Shown here in pieces: positions 28,315-38,249 of a DNA stretch of 64,000 bases. The position numbers were made by a program, and so were the translations under genes. Within the stretch, counting starts at the first letter, position 1. Each line of letters opens with the position of its first letter. This DNA is from Duganella sp. Leaf126 (GTDB lineage: Bacteria; Pseudomonadota; Gammaproteobacteria; Burkholderiales; Burkholderiaceae_D), in contig NZ_LMNW01000003.1 of assembly GCF_001423125.1 (NCBI RefSeq), positions 36,690 through 100,689 on the forward strand. The letters run 5' to 3'. The notes beneath the pieces are model-generated. The model was not told the origin of the DNA, made no database searches, and saw only the letters and a program-made list of their open reading frames with translations.

Positions 28315-28450
28315 CTCACCAGCGCAACAGGCTGCGATTGGTAAGGCTGCCAGCAGTTGTCGGCAGCCGGGAAGTAGCAGCGAGCAGTATCAGAAACACA
28401 CGCTAAACATGAGCTAAAAACAAGCCCGTAGTTCCCAGCGGGCTTTTTTT
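28315..28450 (+). ncRNA. Candidate small RNA upstream of rpoD
   Basis: Between a strong extended -10 and a strong terminator lies about 135 bases with no reading frame. It contains a stem GGCTGCC/GGCAGCC (28345-28351 with 28362-28368) and ends in a GC-rich terminator followed by seven T. This layout is that of a free-standing small RNA; alternatively it is an attenuated leader of rpoD. It matches no RNA family I recognise. Confidence 0.45.
28423..28450 (+). terminator. Rho-independent terminator of the candidate small RNA
   Basis: Stem AGCCCG/CGGGCT with a 10-base loop, followed by a run of seven T. It lies about 120 bases before rpoD. Confidence 0.85.
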
Positions 28451-28569
28451 ATTCCGCAGGATCATCGTCAGCTAAATTACAACATTCCAACCATGCGTCC
28501 CGCTCAGTGCGGCTGGCGCGGGCCATGGCTTGTGTAATCCGCCGGCGGCTTCGCATTGAGAGATTTTTA

Positions 28570-31065
28570 ATGACAAAAACGCCGAAAACTTTAACGCTGT
28601 CCGTCAAGGCTGCCCGTACCAGCTCTGCACCGCTGGTCGTGCCGAAGACGACTCTATCTTATGTCATCGACAATGCGCAAGAGGCAGCGAGCAAAGTAAC
28701 GGTAGTCAAGAAGAAAACCCGTCTGAGTGCCGCAGCGGTCGAGCCGGTCGCCACCATGTCCGCAGCTGCCGACACCGATGCGCCGGCGCGCACGGCCAAG
28801 CTGGCGCGCAAGCCCGGCGACGTGGCCGAGGCGGCCGACAAGGCCGATAAAGCGGCCGCTACCGCAGCGCCGGTGGTGCGCACCGCGCCGAAATCGAAGC
28901 TGGTCAAGGCCGTCAAGGAACCGGCGCCGGTCGTCATCGCCACCGGCGGCACGACCGTCAGCCAGGTGACCGACGCCGCCACGCTGGCCTCAATCGATAC
29001 CTCCGGCTATTTGCTGCCGAGCGTCAAGGTGCCAGGCCGCCGTGGCCGCAAGCCGTCCGAATTTACGCCGGAAAACGACGAAGTCGCAGCGCTGAACGCG
29101 GTCGAACGCGCCGAACTGAAAGCGGTCTCGAAGGCGCGCGAGCGCAAGGCCAAGGGCGGGGCCGAGCTGCTCGGTCTCGATTCCAAGAGCACGGCCGAAG
29201 AGCTCGAGCGCCGTCGCGCCCAGATCAAGAACCTGATCAACATGGGCAAGGAGCGCGGCTTCCTCACCTATGCCGAGATCAACGACCAGCTGCCGGAAAA
29301 CATCATCGATCCCGAAGCGATCGAAGGCATCATCGCCACCTTCAACGACATGGGCATCGCGATCTACGAGCGCGCCCCGGACGCCGAATCGTTGTTGCTG
29401 AGCGACAGTGTCGCCACCGTCACCTCCGACGACGAGGTGGAAGCAGCTGCGGCGACCGCCCTGTCCACCGTCGATTCCGACTTCGGCCGCACCACCGACC
29501 CGGTCCGCATGTACATGCGCGAAATGGGCGCGGTGGCGCTGCTCACCCGCGAAGGCGAGATCGAGATCGCCAAGCGCATCGAAGGCGGCCTGAAAGACAT
29601 GATCCAGGCCATCTCCGCCTGCCCGACCACGATCGCCGAAATCCTGGTCCTGGCCAGCAAGATCGACGCCGACGAAATGAAGGTCGATGACGTGGTGGAC
29701 GGCTTTGTCGACCCCAACGAGTCGGCCCCGGCGCCGGTCGTGGCCGCGCCTGCCGCATCGGACGACGACGAGGAAGACGAGCTGGAAGTGGAAGAAGAGG
29801 AAGAGTCCGATGGCGCGGCCGCTGGCGGCGCTGCCGGTTTCTCCACCGAGCAACTGGCCCAGCTGAAAAAATCGGCGCTGGAAAAATTCGCCCACATCGA
29901 GAGCCAGTTCGAAAAAATGCGCAAGGCCAGCGGCGGCTACGGCTCCAAGGCTTACGTGGCGGCGCAGGAAGCGATCTCGGCCGAGCTGCTCGGCATCCGC
30001 TTCACCGCCAAGGTCGTCGAAAAGCTGTGCGACACCCTGCGCGGCCAGATGGAAGAAGTGCGCTCGATCGAACGCGCGGTGCTGGACCTGTGCGTGAACC
30101 GCTGCGGCATGCCGCGCGCCCACTTCATCAAGGTCTTCCCGGGCAACGAAACCGACCTCGACTGGGTCGATGGCGAAGTCGATGCCGGCTACCCGTACAG
30201 CACCGTGCTGGGCCGCAATGTGCCGGCCGTGAAAGAGCTGCAAAAGAAGATGATCGACCTGCAGGTGCGCGTGGCGCTGCCGCTGGCCGACCTGCGCAAG
30301 ATTAACAAGCAGATGGCTGCCGGCGAAAAACGCGCGCGCCAGGCCAAGCGCGAAATGACGGTCGCCAACTTGCGCCTGGTGATTTCGATCGCCAAGAAAT
30401 ACATCAACCGCGGCCTGCAGTTCCTCGACCTGATCCAGGAAGGCAATATCGGCCTGCTGAAGGCGGTGGACAAGTTCGAGTACCGCCGCGGCTACAAGTT
30501 CTCGACCTATGCCACCTGGTGGATCCGTCAGGCCATCACGCGGTCGATCGCCGACATGGCGCGCACCATCCGCGTGCCGGTGCACATGATCGAGACCATC
30601 AACAAGATGAACCGCATCTCGCGCCAGATCATGCAGGAAACCGGCAGCGAGCCGGACCTGGCCACGCTGGCGCTGAAGATGGAAATGCCGGAAAACAAGG
30701 TGCGCGAAATCATGAAGATCGCCAAGGAGCCGATCTCGATGGAAACGCCGATGGGCGAGGACGGCGATTCGCAGCTGGGCGACTTCATCGAGGACAACAC
30801 CACGCTGGCGCCGCTGGACGCCGCGCTGCACGCCTCGATGCGCAACGTCATCAAGGAAGTGCTCGATTCGCTGACGCCGCGCGAAGCCAAGGTGCTGCGC
30901 ATGCGCTACGGCGTGGAAATGTCGAACGACCACACGCTGGAAGAAGTGGGCAAGCAGTTCGACGTCACGCGCGAACGGATCCGCCAGATCGAAGCGAAGG
31001 CCATGAGCAAGCTGCGCCAGCCGTCGCGTTCGGACAAGCTGAAAACCTTCCTGACGCAAAACTAG
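28570..31065 (+). CDS. rpoD: RNA polymerase primary sigma factor RpoD (sigma-70)
   Basis: Encodes 831 residues against about 613 in E. coli. About 200 N-terminal residues, rich in Ala, Lys and Val, precede region 1.1 (about 205-275, [17 protein letters not shown]). Region 1.2 starts near 309 ([12 protein letters not shown]). A non-conserved stretch with an acidic run follows (about 395-420). Region 2 (about 594-665) has the core-binding and -10 recognition sequence [20 protein letters not shown], and region 4 (about 767-831) the -35 helix-turn-helix [18 protein letters not shown]. It directs housekeeping transcription. dnaG and rpsU, often upstream of rpoD, are absent here. A strong terminator follows. 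Confidence 0.97.
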   Translation: MTKTPKTLTLSVKAARTSSAPLVVPKTTLSYVIDNAQEAASKVTVVKKKTRLSAAAVEPVATMSAAADTDAPARTAKLARKPGDVAEAADKADKAAATAAPVVRTAPKSKLVKAVKEPAPVVIATGGTTVSQVTDAATLASIDTSGYLLPSVKVPGRRGRKPSEFTPENDEVAALNAVERAELKAVSKARERKAKGGAELLGLDSKSTAEELERRRAQIKNLINMGKERGFLTYAEINDQLPENIIDPEAIEGIIATFNDMGIAIYERAPDAESLLLSDSVATVTSDDEVEAAAATALSTVDSDFGRTTDPVRMYMREMGAVALLTREGEIEIAKRIEGGLKDMIQAISACPTTIAEILVLASKIDADEMKVDDVVDGFVDPNESAPAPVVAAPAASDDDEEDELEVEEEEESDGAAAGGAAGFSTEQLAQLKKSALEKFAHIESQFEKMRKASGGYGSKAYVAAQEAISAELLGIRFTAKVVEKLCDTLRGQMEEVRSIERAVLDLCVNRCGMPRAHFIKVFPGNETDLDWVDGEVDAGYPYSTVLGRNVPAVKELQKKMIDLQVRVALPLADLRKINKQMAAGEKRARQAKREMTVANLRLVISIAKKYINRGLQFLDLIQEGNIGLLKAVDKFEYRRGYKFSTYATWWIRQAITRSIADMARTIRVPVHMIETINKMNRISRQIMQETGSEPDLATLALKMEMPENKVREIMKIAKEPISMETPMGEDGDSQLGDFIEDNTTLAPLDAALHASMRNVIKEVLDSLTPREAKVLRMRYGVEMSNDHTLEEVGKQFDVTRERIRQIEAKAMSKLRQPSRSDKLKTFLTQN

Positions 31066-31101
31066 CCACGGCGGCGGCAGTCGCGCGCCGCCGACCGGAA
31101 G

Positions 31102-31138
31102 TGCCGCCCGACCTGTTTGTCGGGCGGCATTTTTTTTG
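31102..31138 (+). terminator. Terminator downstream of rpoD
   Basis: Stem GCCGCCCGAC/GTCGGGCGGC with a 6-base loop followed by a run of T, 36 bases past the rpoD stop. Confidence 0.92.
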
Positions 31139-31197
31139 GGCCCTGCCAGCCGGAGCGTGGCGCCGCGAATGTTTGACTTTAAGCTACAATTGCTTGA

Positions 31198-32430
31198 ATG
31201 AAAACATCCAATGCTCTCTCTCTCATGCGCCGCGCGGCGCTGGCAACGTTGTTGCTGGCAGGCGGCGCCCACGCCGCCGACACCTGCGGCGGCTTCAAGC
31301 GCCTCGATGTGACGACCCCGGACGGCCTGTGCGCAGCCGTGCTGGCTGACGGCTTCAAGTTTGCGCGCGGCATACAGCCGCTTGCCAATGGCGAACTGGT
31401 CGTGGCCGACATGCACAACTGGGAACCGAACCAGGGCAGCGTATGGCTGCTCAAGCCCGCCGCCGGCGGCCGGTACGATCGGGTCCTGCTGCTCAAGGGG
31501 CTGGACCGGCCGAACGGCATTGTGCTCGGTCCCGACGGTTTGCTGTACCTGGGCCTGGTCGGACGCATCGTGCGCTTCGATGTCCGAAACCCGCAAGCGA
31601 CGCTGCGCGACATCATCGGCGGCAAGTCGGACGTGGCGCCGTTGCCCGGTAAAGGCCGTCACCTGCTGACCGCGATGCGCTTCGACGCGCGCGGCGACCT
31701 GTACGTGAATGTCGGATCGGCCACCGATCACTGCGAAGGCGAAAACGGTGCCGCGCCCGACCCCGGCCAGCCCTGCGCCGAAGCGGAAGGGCCGCAAGCG
31801 CTGGGCGTGATCCGCAAATACCGGCTGCTGTGGCCGATGGCGATGGTCAAAGGCTGGGAAGTCTGGGCCTCGGGCTTGCGCAACTCGATGGCGCTGGCGC
31901 TGCACCCGGCGACCGGCGAACTGTGGCAGGCCGACAATGGCCGCGACGCCATCCAGGCCGCCATGCCCGAGCTGGCCAACGATAACGACCTGCCGCACGA
32001 CGAACTGAACCTGATCGAGCGCGGCGCCAACTACGGCTGGCCCTACTGTTACGACGCCAACGTGGCCAGCCCCGAGTATCCGCAGCGCGATTGCAGCGGC
32101 TACCGCGCGCCGGCCCGGCTGCTGCCGGCCCACGCGGCGCCGCTGGGCATGACCTTCTATACCGGCACACGCCTGCCCGCCATGTACCGCAACAGCCTGA
32201 TCGTCGGCTACCACGGCTACCGCGCCCACGGTCACCGGCTGGTGGCTCTGCTGCCGGATAGCAAGGGCGCGCCGCTGGGCAAGTCGGTGGAACTGATCGG
32301 CAACTGGCAAAGCAAGCCGGGGCAGGGCATGGGCGCCCCGGTCGATGTCAAGCAGGGGCCGGACGGCAATATCTACCTGGTCGAGGACCGCACCGGGCGC
32401 GTGGTGCGGCTGCAGGTCGCGGCGCCATGA
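31198..32430 (+). CDS. Exported PQQ-dependent sugar dehydrogenase-like protein
   Basis: Encodes 410 residues. A signal peptide (ALATLLLAGGAHA) leads to a six-bladed beta-propeller of the soluble glucose/sorbosone dehydrogenase type: GLDRPNGIVLGPDGLLYLGL, MRFDARGDLYVNVGS, WASGLRNSMALALHPATGELWQADNG, ERGANYGWPYCYD and the final APVDVKQGPDGNIYLVED. Cysteines in pairs suggest disulphides. It may oxidise a sugar or polyol in the periplasm with PQQ as cofactor. PQQ synthesis genes are not in the window. It overlaps the GNAT gene by four bases. Confidence 0.85.
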   Translation: MKTSNALSLMRRAALATLLLAGGAHAADTCGGFKRLDVTTPDGLCAAVLADGFKFARGIQPLANGELVVADMHNWEPNQGSVWLLKPAAGGRYDRVLLLKGLDRPNGIVLGPDGLLYLGLVGRIVRFDVRNPQATLRDIIGGKSDVAPLPGKGRHLLTAMRFDARGDLYVNVGSATDHCEGENGAAPDPGQPCAEAEGPQALGVIRKYRLLWPMAMVKGWEVWASGLRNSMALALHPATGELWQADNGRDAIQAAMPELANDNDLPHDELNLIERGANYGWPYCYDANVASPEYPQRDCSGYRAPARLLPAHAAPLGMTFYTGTRLPAMYRNSLIVGYHGYRAHGHRLVALLPDSKGAPLGKSVELIGNWQSKPGQGMGAPVDVKQGPDGNIYLVEDRTGRVVRLQVAAP

Positions 32431-32924
32431 GCGCCGGGCCGGGCCTCGCGGTGCGCGCCGAGGATACGCAAACACCGGACGCGATGCTGCTGCTGGACGA
32501 GTTGTCGGAGCGGCTGAGCCAGATGACCGGCAGCAGCGGCAAGGCCTCTTTCGATGTCAACGATGTGCGCGGCGACCGTGCCTGCTTCGTGGTCGCGCGC
32601 GATACCGACGCCAAGCCGGTCGGCTGCGGCGCCTTGCGCCCGCTCACAGCCGACATCGCCGAACTCAAGCGCATGTATTCGCGCGGCACGCTGCCCGGCA
32701 TCGGCGCCGCACTGCTGGCGCACCTGGAAGCGAAGGCGCAGCAGCTCGGTTACACGGCGCTGCGCCTGGAAACACGCGCCGTCAACGGCCGCGCCGTGGC
32801 GTTTTACGAACGACATGGTTATCGGCGCATCGCCAATTTCGGCCGGTACGCCGGGCGGCCGGAAGCGGTCTGTTTCGAAAAAAGCCTGACGACGAAGCAC
32901 GACGAGTCCGATCAGCTCGTTTGA
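32427..32924 (+). CDS. GNAT family N-acetyltransferase
   Basis: Encodes 165 residues. The GNAT core is visible: FVVARDTDAKPVGCGALRPL (beta 2-4), LKRMYSRGTLPGIGAALLAHLEAKAQQLGY (acetyl-CoA pyrophosphate loop and helix) and LRLETRAVNGRAVAFYERHGYRRI. The loop variant TLPGIG instead of Q/RxxGxG/A is mildly atypical. The start overlaps the stop of the preceding gene (ATGA), so the two are translationally coupled. The substrate is unknown. The end of the gene contains the -35 of the next promoter. Confidence 0.88.
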   Translation: MSAGPGLAVRAEDTQTPDAMLLLDELSERLSQMTGSSGKASFDVNDVRGDRACFVVARDTDAKPVGCGALRPLTADIAELKRMYSRGTLPGIGAALLAHLEAKAQQLGYTALRLETRAVNGRAVAFYERHGYRRIANFGRYAGRPEAVCFEKSLTTKHDESDQLV

Positions 32925-32948
32925 CTGCGAATATATGGTTCGTATATT
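32921..32948 (+). promoter_or_regulatory. Promoter of the ParD-like/map2 unit
   Basis: TTGACT (32921-32926) and TATATT (32943-32948) are spaced by 16 bases. The -35 overlaps the GNAT stop codon. Expected transcription start is near 32955, inside the operator palindrome. Confidence 0.6.
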
Positions 32949-32949
32949 A

Positions 32950-32970
32950 TCCGTATATTGACTATACGGA
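32950..32970. promoter_or_regulatory. Palindromic operator TCCGTATA-N5-TATACGGA
   Basis: A perfect 8-bp inverted repeat with a 5-base spacer covers the expected transcription start and reaches the ribosome site (GGAGAG). The motif CGTATATT also occurs directly at 32941 and 32952, 11 bases apart, one helical turn. This is the layout expected for autoregulation by a small DNA-binding antitoxin, here the ParD-like protein downstream. Confidence 0.7.
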
Positions 32971-32978
32971 GAGTAACC

Positions 32979-33191
32979 ATGGGCATTGTCAACATCGATG
33001 AAGAGCTGCACGACCAGTTGCGCAAGGCCAGTGCGGTCGGCTGCCGCTCCATCAATGCCCAGGCCACGTTCTGGATCAAGATGGGCATGCTGAGCGAAAT
33101 GAATCCGACCCTGACCTTCAACGAGATCCTGACCCGCGAGCTGCGCACGGCCGGCGTCGAGGCCCAGGTATTCCGGGAGACGGCCACATGA
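32979..33191 (+). CDS. ParD-like antitoxin family protein
   Basis: Encodes 70 residues from ATG 32979, five bases after GGAGAG. The start MGIVNIDEELHDQLRKASAV is a ribbon-helix-helix-like beginning, and SINAQATFWIKMGMLSEMNP is the signature of the ParD-like family (formerly DUF3423). ParD-type proteins bind DNA as dimers and neutralise ParE toxins, but no parE lies next to it. Instead its stop overlaps the start of a methionine aminopeptidase gene (ATGA), in the place a toxin would occupy. The operator just upstream fits autoregulation. Confidence 0.85.
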   Translation: MGIVNIDEELHDQLRKASAVGCRSINAQATFWIKMGMLSEMNPTLTFNEILTRELRTAGVEAQVFRETAT

Positions 33192-33949
33192 TCAAGCAGC
33201 CCGCGGAAGTCGCCCTGATGGCGGAGTCCGGCCGCCTGCTGGCCAGCGTGTTTGCCCATCTCGACCGGTTGAACCTGACCGGCATGTCCACCATGGCCGT
33301 CAACGACCTGGTCGAGACGTATATCGTCGAACAACTGCAGGCGCGCCCGGCCAGCAAGGGGCAGTACGATTACGCCTATGCGCTCAACGCCTCGCGCAAC
33401 AGCGTGGTGTGCCACGGCGTGCCGTCCGCTACCGGGATCCTGCACGATGGCGACATCGTCAACTTCGACATCACGCTGGAAAAGAACGGTTTTATCGCCG
33501 ATTCCAGCAAGACCTACCTGGTCGGCCAGGTGGCGGGCGCCGCCAGAAAGCTGGTGCAGGTCACGTACGAGGCGCTGTGGCACGGCATCCACGCGGTGCG
33601 CCCCGGCGCGCGCCTCGGCGACATCGGCCATGCCATCGAACGCCATGCGCGCCGTCACGGCTACACGGTGGTGCGCGAATACTGCGGCCACGGCATCGGC
33701 CGCGCAATGCACGAAGAGCCGCAGGTGCTGCATTACGGCAAACCGCATACGGGCCTGGTGCTGCGCGAGGGCATGGTGTTTACCATCGAGCCGATGATCA
33801 ACCAGGGCCGCCGCGACGTGCACACCGAGGATGACGGCTGGACCGTCGTCACCAGCGACGGCAAGCTGTCGGCCCAGTTCGAACACACGGTGGCGGTGAC
33901 CCGCCACGGCGTCCAGGTGCTGACGCTGCGGCCCGGCGAGCGCAGCTGA
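33188..33949 (+). CDS. Type I methionine aminopeptidase, coupled to a ParD-like gene
   Basis: Encodes 253 residues. All five metal ligands of type I MetAP can be placed: Asp in VNFDITL, Asp in IADSSKTY, His in CGHGIGRAMHEEP, Glu in FTIEPM and Glu in QFEHTVAV; the YCGHGIG motif is intact. It should remove N-terminal methionine from nascent peptides. It is not in the usual map-rpsB context, so a second, housekeeping copy is expected elsewhere in the genome. Four-base overlap with the ParD-like gene indicates coupled translation and a linked function. Confidence 0.93.
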   Translation: MIKQPAEVALMAESGRLLASVFAHLDRLNLTGMSTMAVNDLVETYIVEQLQARPASKGQYDYAYALNASRNSVVCHGVPSATGILHDGDIVNFDITLEKNGFIADSSKTYLVGQVAGAARKLVQVTYEALWHGIHAVRPGARLGDIGHAIERHARRHGYTVVREYCGHGIGRAMHEEPQVLHYGKPHTGLVLREGMVFTIEPMINQGRRDVHTEDDGWTVVTSDGKLSAQFEHTVAVTRHGVQVLTLRPGERS

Positions 33950-34051
33950 CCGGCAGCGTGCGCTGCAATAGCGTCCCTTGCACTAGCGAACTCTGCAGTG
34001 CGCATGGCCTGGGCTAGAATGGCGGCATTCAACCAGGTTCAGAAGGACTAT

Positions 34052-35245
34052 ATGACGCGCGCCGTCGATCTCGATATCCAAGCCGTGCAGGCGCTGACGG
34101 CAGTTCCCACGATTATGCAGGTGATCGCCCACACGACCGGGCTGCGCTGGGTGTGTGTGTCGCGCGTGACGGAGCAGGCCTGGACCATGTGCGCGGTGCA
34201 CGACCAGCTCGGTTTCGGACTGGCGCCCGGCGACGAGATCGAGATCGCCAACACGTTTTGCGACCAGGTCCGCCGCAGCAATGCCGGCGTGGTCATCGAC
34301 CAGGCCGCAACCGACGTCACCTACTGCGACCATCCGATTCCCAAGATGTTCGGTTTCGAGAGCTATTTTTCGATCCCCGTGTACCGCAAGGACGGCGAAT
34401 TCTTCGGCACCCTGTGCGGACTCGATCCGCGCCCGGCCAACCTCACGGCCGAGTCCACGCTGGCCATGCTCAAGCTGTTTGCCGAACTGCTGTCGAGCCA
34501 GATCGAGGCCGAGACCGTGCTGGCCGAGGCGGTGGCGGCGCTGGCCGAGGAGCGCGACATCGCCGAACTGCGCGAGCAGTTCATCGCCATCCTCGGCCAC
34601 GACCTGCGCACGCCGCTGTCGTCGATCATGAGCGGCGCCGAGCTGATCGCGCACCTGACTGCCGACGAACGCATCCTGCGCGTGACGGCGCGCATGACGC
34701 GCAGCGGCCAGCGCATCGCCAGCCTGATTGACAGCATGATGGATTTCGCACGCAGCAAGATGGATGGCGCACTGGCCGCCCACCGCCAGTGGGAGCCGGC
34801 GCTCGGCGAGACGCTGGCGCACGTGGTGGCGGAGCTGCGCGTGGCCCATCCGGGGCGCGAGATCGTCACCGACATGGACATCGGCGCCGCCGTATTCTGC
34901 GATGCGCGGCGCGTGGCGCAGGTGGCCTCGAACCTGATCGTCAATGCGCTGCTGCACGGCAGCGACTCGGCGCCGGTGACCGTGCATGCAGCGATGACCG
35001 GCGGCGACTTCGTGCTGGCCGTCGGCAACGCCGGCACGCCGATCCCGCCGGCCGTGATCGAGCGGCTGTTCCAGCCGTTCTGGCGCGGCGAACGCTCCAA
35101 GCGCACCGACGGCCTGGGACTGGGCCTGTTCATCGCCTCCGAAATCGCCCGCGCCCACGACGGCAGCCTGACCGTGGAGTCGAACACGGCAGGCACCGTG
35201 TTCGCCCTGCACATCCCGGCCGGCTGCGCCGCCGTCACACACTGA
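34052..35245 (+). CDS. GAF-domain sensor histidine kinase
   Basis: Encodes 397 residues from ATG 34052, four bases after AAGGA. A GAF domain fills about 10-155 (TTGLRWVCVSRVTEQAWTMC, FSIPVYRKDGEFFGTLCGLD). The HisKA dimerisation domain has the phospho-accepting histidine in ILGHDLRTPLSS (about 184), and the ATPase domain shows the N box (NLIVNALLHG) and G boxes (GNAGTP, GLGLGLFI). There is no transmembrane segment, so it is a cytosolic sensor; the GAF may bind a chromophore or small ligand. No response regulator gene is adjacent. Confidence 0.92.
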   Translation: MTRAVDLDIQAVQALTAVPTIMQVIAHTTGLRWVCVSRVTEQAWTMCAVHDQLGFGLAPGDEIEIANTFCDQVRRSNAGVVIDQAATDVTYCDHPIPKMFGFESYFSIPVYRKDGEFFGTLCGLDPRPANLTAESTLAMLKLFAELLSSQIEAETVLAEAVAALAEERDIAELREQFIAILGHDLRTPLSSIMSGAELIAHLTADERILRVTARMTRSGQRIASLIDSMMDFARSKMDGALAAHRQWEPALGETLAHVVAELRVAHPGREIVTDMDIGAAVFCDARRVAQVASNLIVNALLHGSDSAPVTVHAAMTGGDFVLAVGNAGTPIPPAVIERLFQPFWRGERSKRTDGLGLGLFIASEIARAHDGSLTVESNTAGTVFALHIPAGCAAVTH

Positions 35246-35272
35246 CCGCCCGCAGCGGTCAGCCTGCAGCGC

Positions 35273-38116
35273 TCACCCCGTATTGCGCAACCCCGCCGCC
35301 ACGCCGTTGATCGACAGGTGGATGCCGCGGTGCACCCGTTCGTCGGTCTTCGCTTCGGTAGTCAGCGCGCGGTGGCGCTTGATCAGTTCAACCTGCAGGT
35401 GGTTGAGCGGATCGATGTAGGCGATGCGGTTCTGGATCGAGCGGGCCAGCAGCGGGTTGTTCACCAGCCGTTCCTCGGCGCCGGTGATGCGCTGCAGGAT
35501 GGCCAGCGTGTTCGCATGCTCCTCGGTGATGCGCTTGAAGATGCGCTCGCGCAGCTCCCTGTCCGCGACCAGCTCGGCGTAGCGCGAGGCGATCGCCAGG
35601 TCGGTCTTGGCCAGCACCATGTCCATGTTCGACAGCAGGGTGGCGAAGAACGGCCATTCGCGCGCCATCACCTGCAGCTGCACCAGCCGCTGTTCCTGCT
35701 CCTGCTTGCCGCCGCCGTCGGCCACCCAGGCGCCGATGGCGCTGCCGAAGCCGTACCAGCCCGGCAGCAGCAGCCGGCACTGGCCCCACGAGAAGCCCCA
35801 CGGAATGGCGCGCAGGTCTTCGATGCGCTTGGTCGACTTGCGCGACGCCGGGCGCGAACCGAGGTTCAGTTCCGCGATCTCGGCGATCGGCGTGGCGCTG
35901 AAGAAGTAGTCGGTGAAGCCCGGGGTCTCATAGACCAGGTTGCGGTAGGCCCTGTAGGCGCGGTCGGAAATTTCCGCCATCACCGCTTCGAATTGCTGCA
36001 GCTGTGCCACGTGCGCCGCGTCCGATGGCTGCGGCAGCAGGCTCGCTTCCAGCGTGGCGGCCACCAGCAGCTCGAGGTTGCGGCGGCCGATGTCCTTGTT
36101 CGAGAACTTCGAGGCGATGATTTCGCCCTGTTCAGTCAGGCGGATCTGGCCGTTGACGGTGCCGTGCGGCTGCGCCAGGATCGCTTCGTACGACGGACCG
36201 CCGCCGCGGCCGACCGTGCCACCGCGGCCGTGGAACAGGCGCAGCTTGACGCCGGCGTTGGCAAACACGGTCACCAGGCGGGTCTCGGCCTTGTACAGCT
36301 CCCAGGTCGAGGTGAGGAAGCCGCCGTCCTTGTTCGAGTCCGAGTAGCCGAGCATGACTTCCTGCAGCTGGCCCTGGCGGGCGATCAGCGCCTTCACCAG
36401 CGGGATCGCCATCACCGCTTCCATGATGCCGGCCGCGCGCTGCAGGTCCGGAATCGTTTCGAACAGCGGAATCACCATCAGGTCGAGCTCCTGCTCGTCC
36501 ACGCGCAGCAAGCCCATTTCCTTTTGCAGCAGCATCACTTCCAGCAGGTCGGAGACGGTTTCGGTGTGCGAGATGATGTAGTTGCGGATCGCGCGCGCGC
36601 CGTAGCGGGCGCGGATCTCGCGCGCGGCGCGCAGCACGCCCAGCTCCGATTGCGTCTCGTCCGAGTAGGCGATGTACGGCGACGACAGCAGCCGTGCCTG
36701 CCCCAGTTCGGCCAGCAGCAGCGCCACCTTGGCGTCTTCGTCGAGCGCCGCGTAATCGGCTTCGGCGCCGGCCTTGGCGAACAGTTCGGTCAGCACGCGC
36801 TCGTGCACGTCCGACGACTGGCGCATGTCGAGCGACGCCAGGTGGAAGCCGAAGATGTCGGCCGCGCGCTTGAGCGTGGACAGGCGCGGGTGCACCAGCA
36901 CCGCGCCGTGGTGGGCCTGCAGCGATTCGACCAGCACCTGCAGCTCGGCCGAAAATTCGGCGGCGTTGGCATAGGCCTCGGCGTGGCCCACTTCCTTGCG
37001 CAGGATATTGGTCGCGCCCAGTGCGCGCGCGGTGCTGGCCAGGCGCGCGTAGATGCCGATCAGGGCGCGGCGGTACGGTTCGTCGGCGCGGTGATCGGAC
37101 GTGTCGGGCGACTGGTCGGCCAGCGCCTGCAGCGCCGGCGAGCAGCCGATCATCAGCGTGGAGATCGACAGCTCGGCGCCCAGCGTGTGCGCTTCCTCGA
37201 GATAGAAGTCGAGGATGGTGGTGGCCTGGCGCGTGAGCGCATGCTGCATGGTGCCGCCGTTGACGTTCGGATTGCCGTCGCGGTCGCCGCCGATCCAGCT
37301 GCCCATCTGCACATACGGTGCGTCGATTGTCTGGACCTCGGCCTGGCCGTAGTGGCTGGCGATGTCGCCTTCAATGTCGTCGTACAGGCCTGGCAGTTCG
37401 CGCAGGAAGGTAATCCGGTAGTACGAGAGCGCGTTTTCGATTTCGTCGGCCACTGTCAGCTTGGTGTAGCGCAGCATGCGGGTCTGCCACAGCGTGGCCA
37501 CGCGCGCGCGCAGCAGGTGCAGGTTGGCGGCATCTTCTTTCGGCGTGAGCGGCTGGTCGCGCTGGGCCAGCAGGCGCGCGATATCGTGCTCGGCGTCGAG
37601 GATCGATTTGCGCTGGACCTCGGTCGGGTGGGCGGTCAGCACGGGGGCGATCAGGGCGTCCTGGAAGAAGCGCTGCACGGTGTCGCGGGCGACGCCGGCG
37701 TCCTTGAGCTTGGCCAGCGCGTAGCTGACGCTGCCTTTGTGGGCCGTCGAGCCGGCCAGCAGGTGGGCGCGGCGGCGGCGGATGTGGTGCTGGTCTTCGG
37801 CGATATTGGCCAGGTGCGAGAAGTACGAGAACGCGCGCACCACGGTGATGGTCTGTTCGCGCGTGAGGATCTTGAGCATGCCATCGAGTTCGTTGGCCGC
37901 TGCCGTGTCGTCCTCGCGGCGGAAGCGCACGGCGGTCTGGCGGATGGTTTCCACGACGGCGAAGACTTCTTCGCCCTCCTGGTCGCGCAGCACGTCGCCG
38001 AGCAGGCGGCCGAGCAGGCGGATGTCTTCTTTCAGTGGCGCGTCTTTGTCGGCGCCGGTTTGTTCGGGAATATTTTCAGCTTGGAAGTCGTCAGTTGCAC
38101 TAAATTGGTTTGCCAT
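35273..38116 (-). CDS. ppc: Phosphoenolpyruvate carboxylase
   Basis: Encodes 947 residues. Active-site motifs are clear: [14 protein letters not shown] with the catalytic histidine, [10 protein letters not shown], and [19 protein letters not shown]. The protein ends in RNTG, the invariant C-terminus of the family. It fixes bicarbonate onto phosphoenolpyruvate to give oxaloacetate, replenishing the citric acid cycle. It is divergent from hemC with about 130 bases between, a pairing typical of Burkholderiales. Confidence 0.97.
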   Translation of the reverse strand: MANQFSATDDFQAENIPEQTGADKDAPLKEDIRLLGRLLGDVLRDQEGEEVFAVVETIRQTAVRFRREDDTAAANELDGMLKILTREQTITVVRAFSYFSHLANIAEDQHHIRRRRAHLLAGSTAHKGSVSYALAKLKDAGVARDTVQRFFQDALIAPVLTAHPTEVQRKSILDAEHDIARLLAQRDQPLTPKEDAANLHLLRARVATLWQTRMLRYTKLTVADEIENALSYYRITFLRELPGLYDDIEGDIASHYGQAEVQTIDAPYVQMGSWIGGDRDGNPNVNGGTMQHALTRQATTILDFYLEEAHTLGAELSISTLMIGCSPALQALADQSPDTSDHRADEPYRRALIGIYARLASTARALGATNILRKEVGHAEAYANAAEFSAELQVLVESLQAHHGAVLVHPRLSTLKRAADIFGFHLASLDMRQSSDVHERVLTELFAKAGAEADYAALDEDAKVALLLAELGQARLLSSPYIAYSDETQSELGVLRAAREIRARYGARAIRNYIISHTETVSDLLEVMLLQKEMGLLRVDEQELDLMVIPLFETIPDLQRAAGIMEAVMAIPLVKALIARQGQLQEVMLGYSDSNKDGGFLTSTWELYKAETRLVTVFANAGVKLRLFHGRGGTVGRGGGPSYEAILAQPHGTVNGQIRLTEQGEIIASKFSNKDIGRRNLELLVAATLEASLLPQPSDAAHVAQLQQFEAVMAEISDRAYRAYRNLVYETPGFTDYFFSATPIAEIAELNLGSRPASRKSTKRIEDLRAIPWGFSWGQCRLLLPGWYGFGSAIGAWVADGGGKQEQEQRLVQLQVMAREWPFFATLLSNMDMVLAKTDLAIASRYAELVADRELRERIFKRITEEHANTLAILQRITGAEERLVNNPLLARSIQNRIAYIDPLNHLQVELIKRHRALTTEAKTDERVHRGIHLSINGVAAGLRNTG

Positions 38117-38249
38117 GAGTTATGCCGCAAAGAAATAAAATGTCGGTGCAAAGGCGGGTGGCCCGGGTCTGCAAGAAGGTGAGCATGTTAAAATTTATGA
38201 TCTTATTCATGCCCGCTTGACTGGTCTGCGCCGGTGGGCGGCAGTGCCA

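Larger units (their letters stand above)
28160..28569. other. Intergenic region between proQ-like gene and rpoD
   Basis: About 410 bases hold no protein gene. They contain an extended -10 promoter (28303-28308), a stable hairpin and a Rho-independent terminator, described separately as a candidate small RNA, then about 120 bases leading to rpoD. Confidence 0.7.

Noticed and set aside
28990..32475. 1161-codon open frame on the minus strand across rpoD
   Set aside because: It is antisense to rpoD and its neighbour, whose products are certain. Codon bias at high GC leaves the opposite frame free of stops; no ribosome site or known domain.
32979..33949. Classical parDE toxin-antitoxin system
   Set aside because: The second gene is a methionine aminopeptidase with complete active site, not a ParE/RelE-fold toxin.
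35318..38182. 954-codon plus-strand frame
   Set aside because: Antisense to ppc, which is certain from its motifs.
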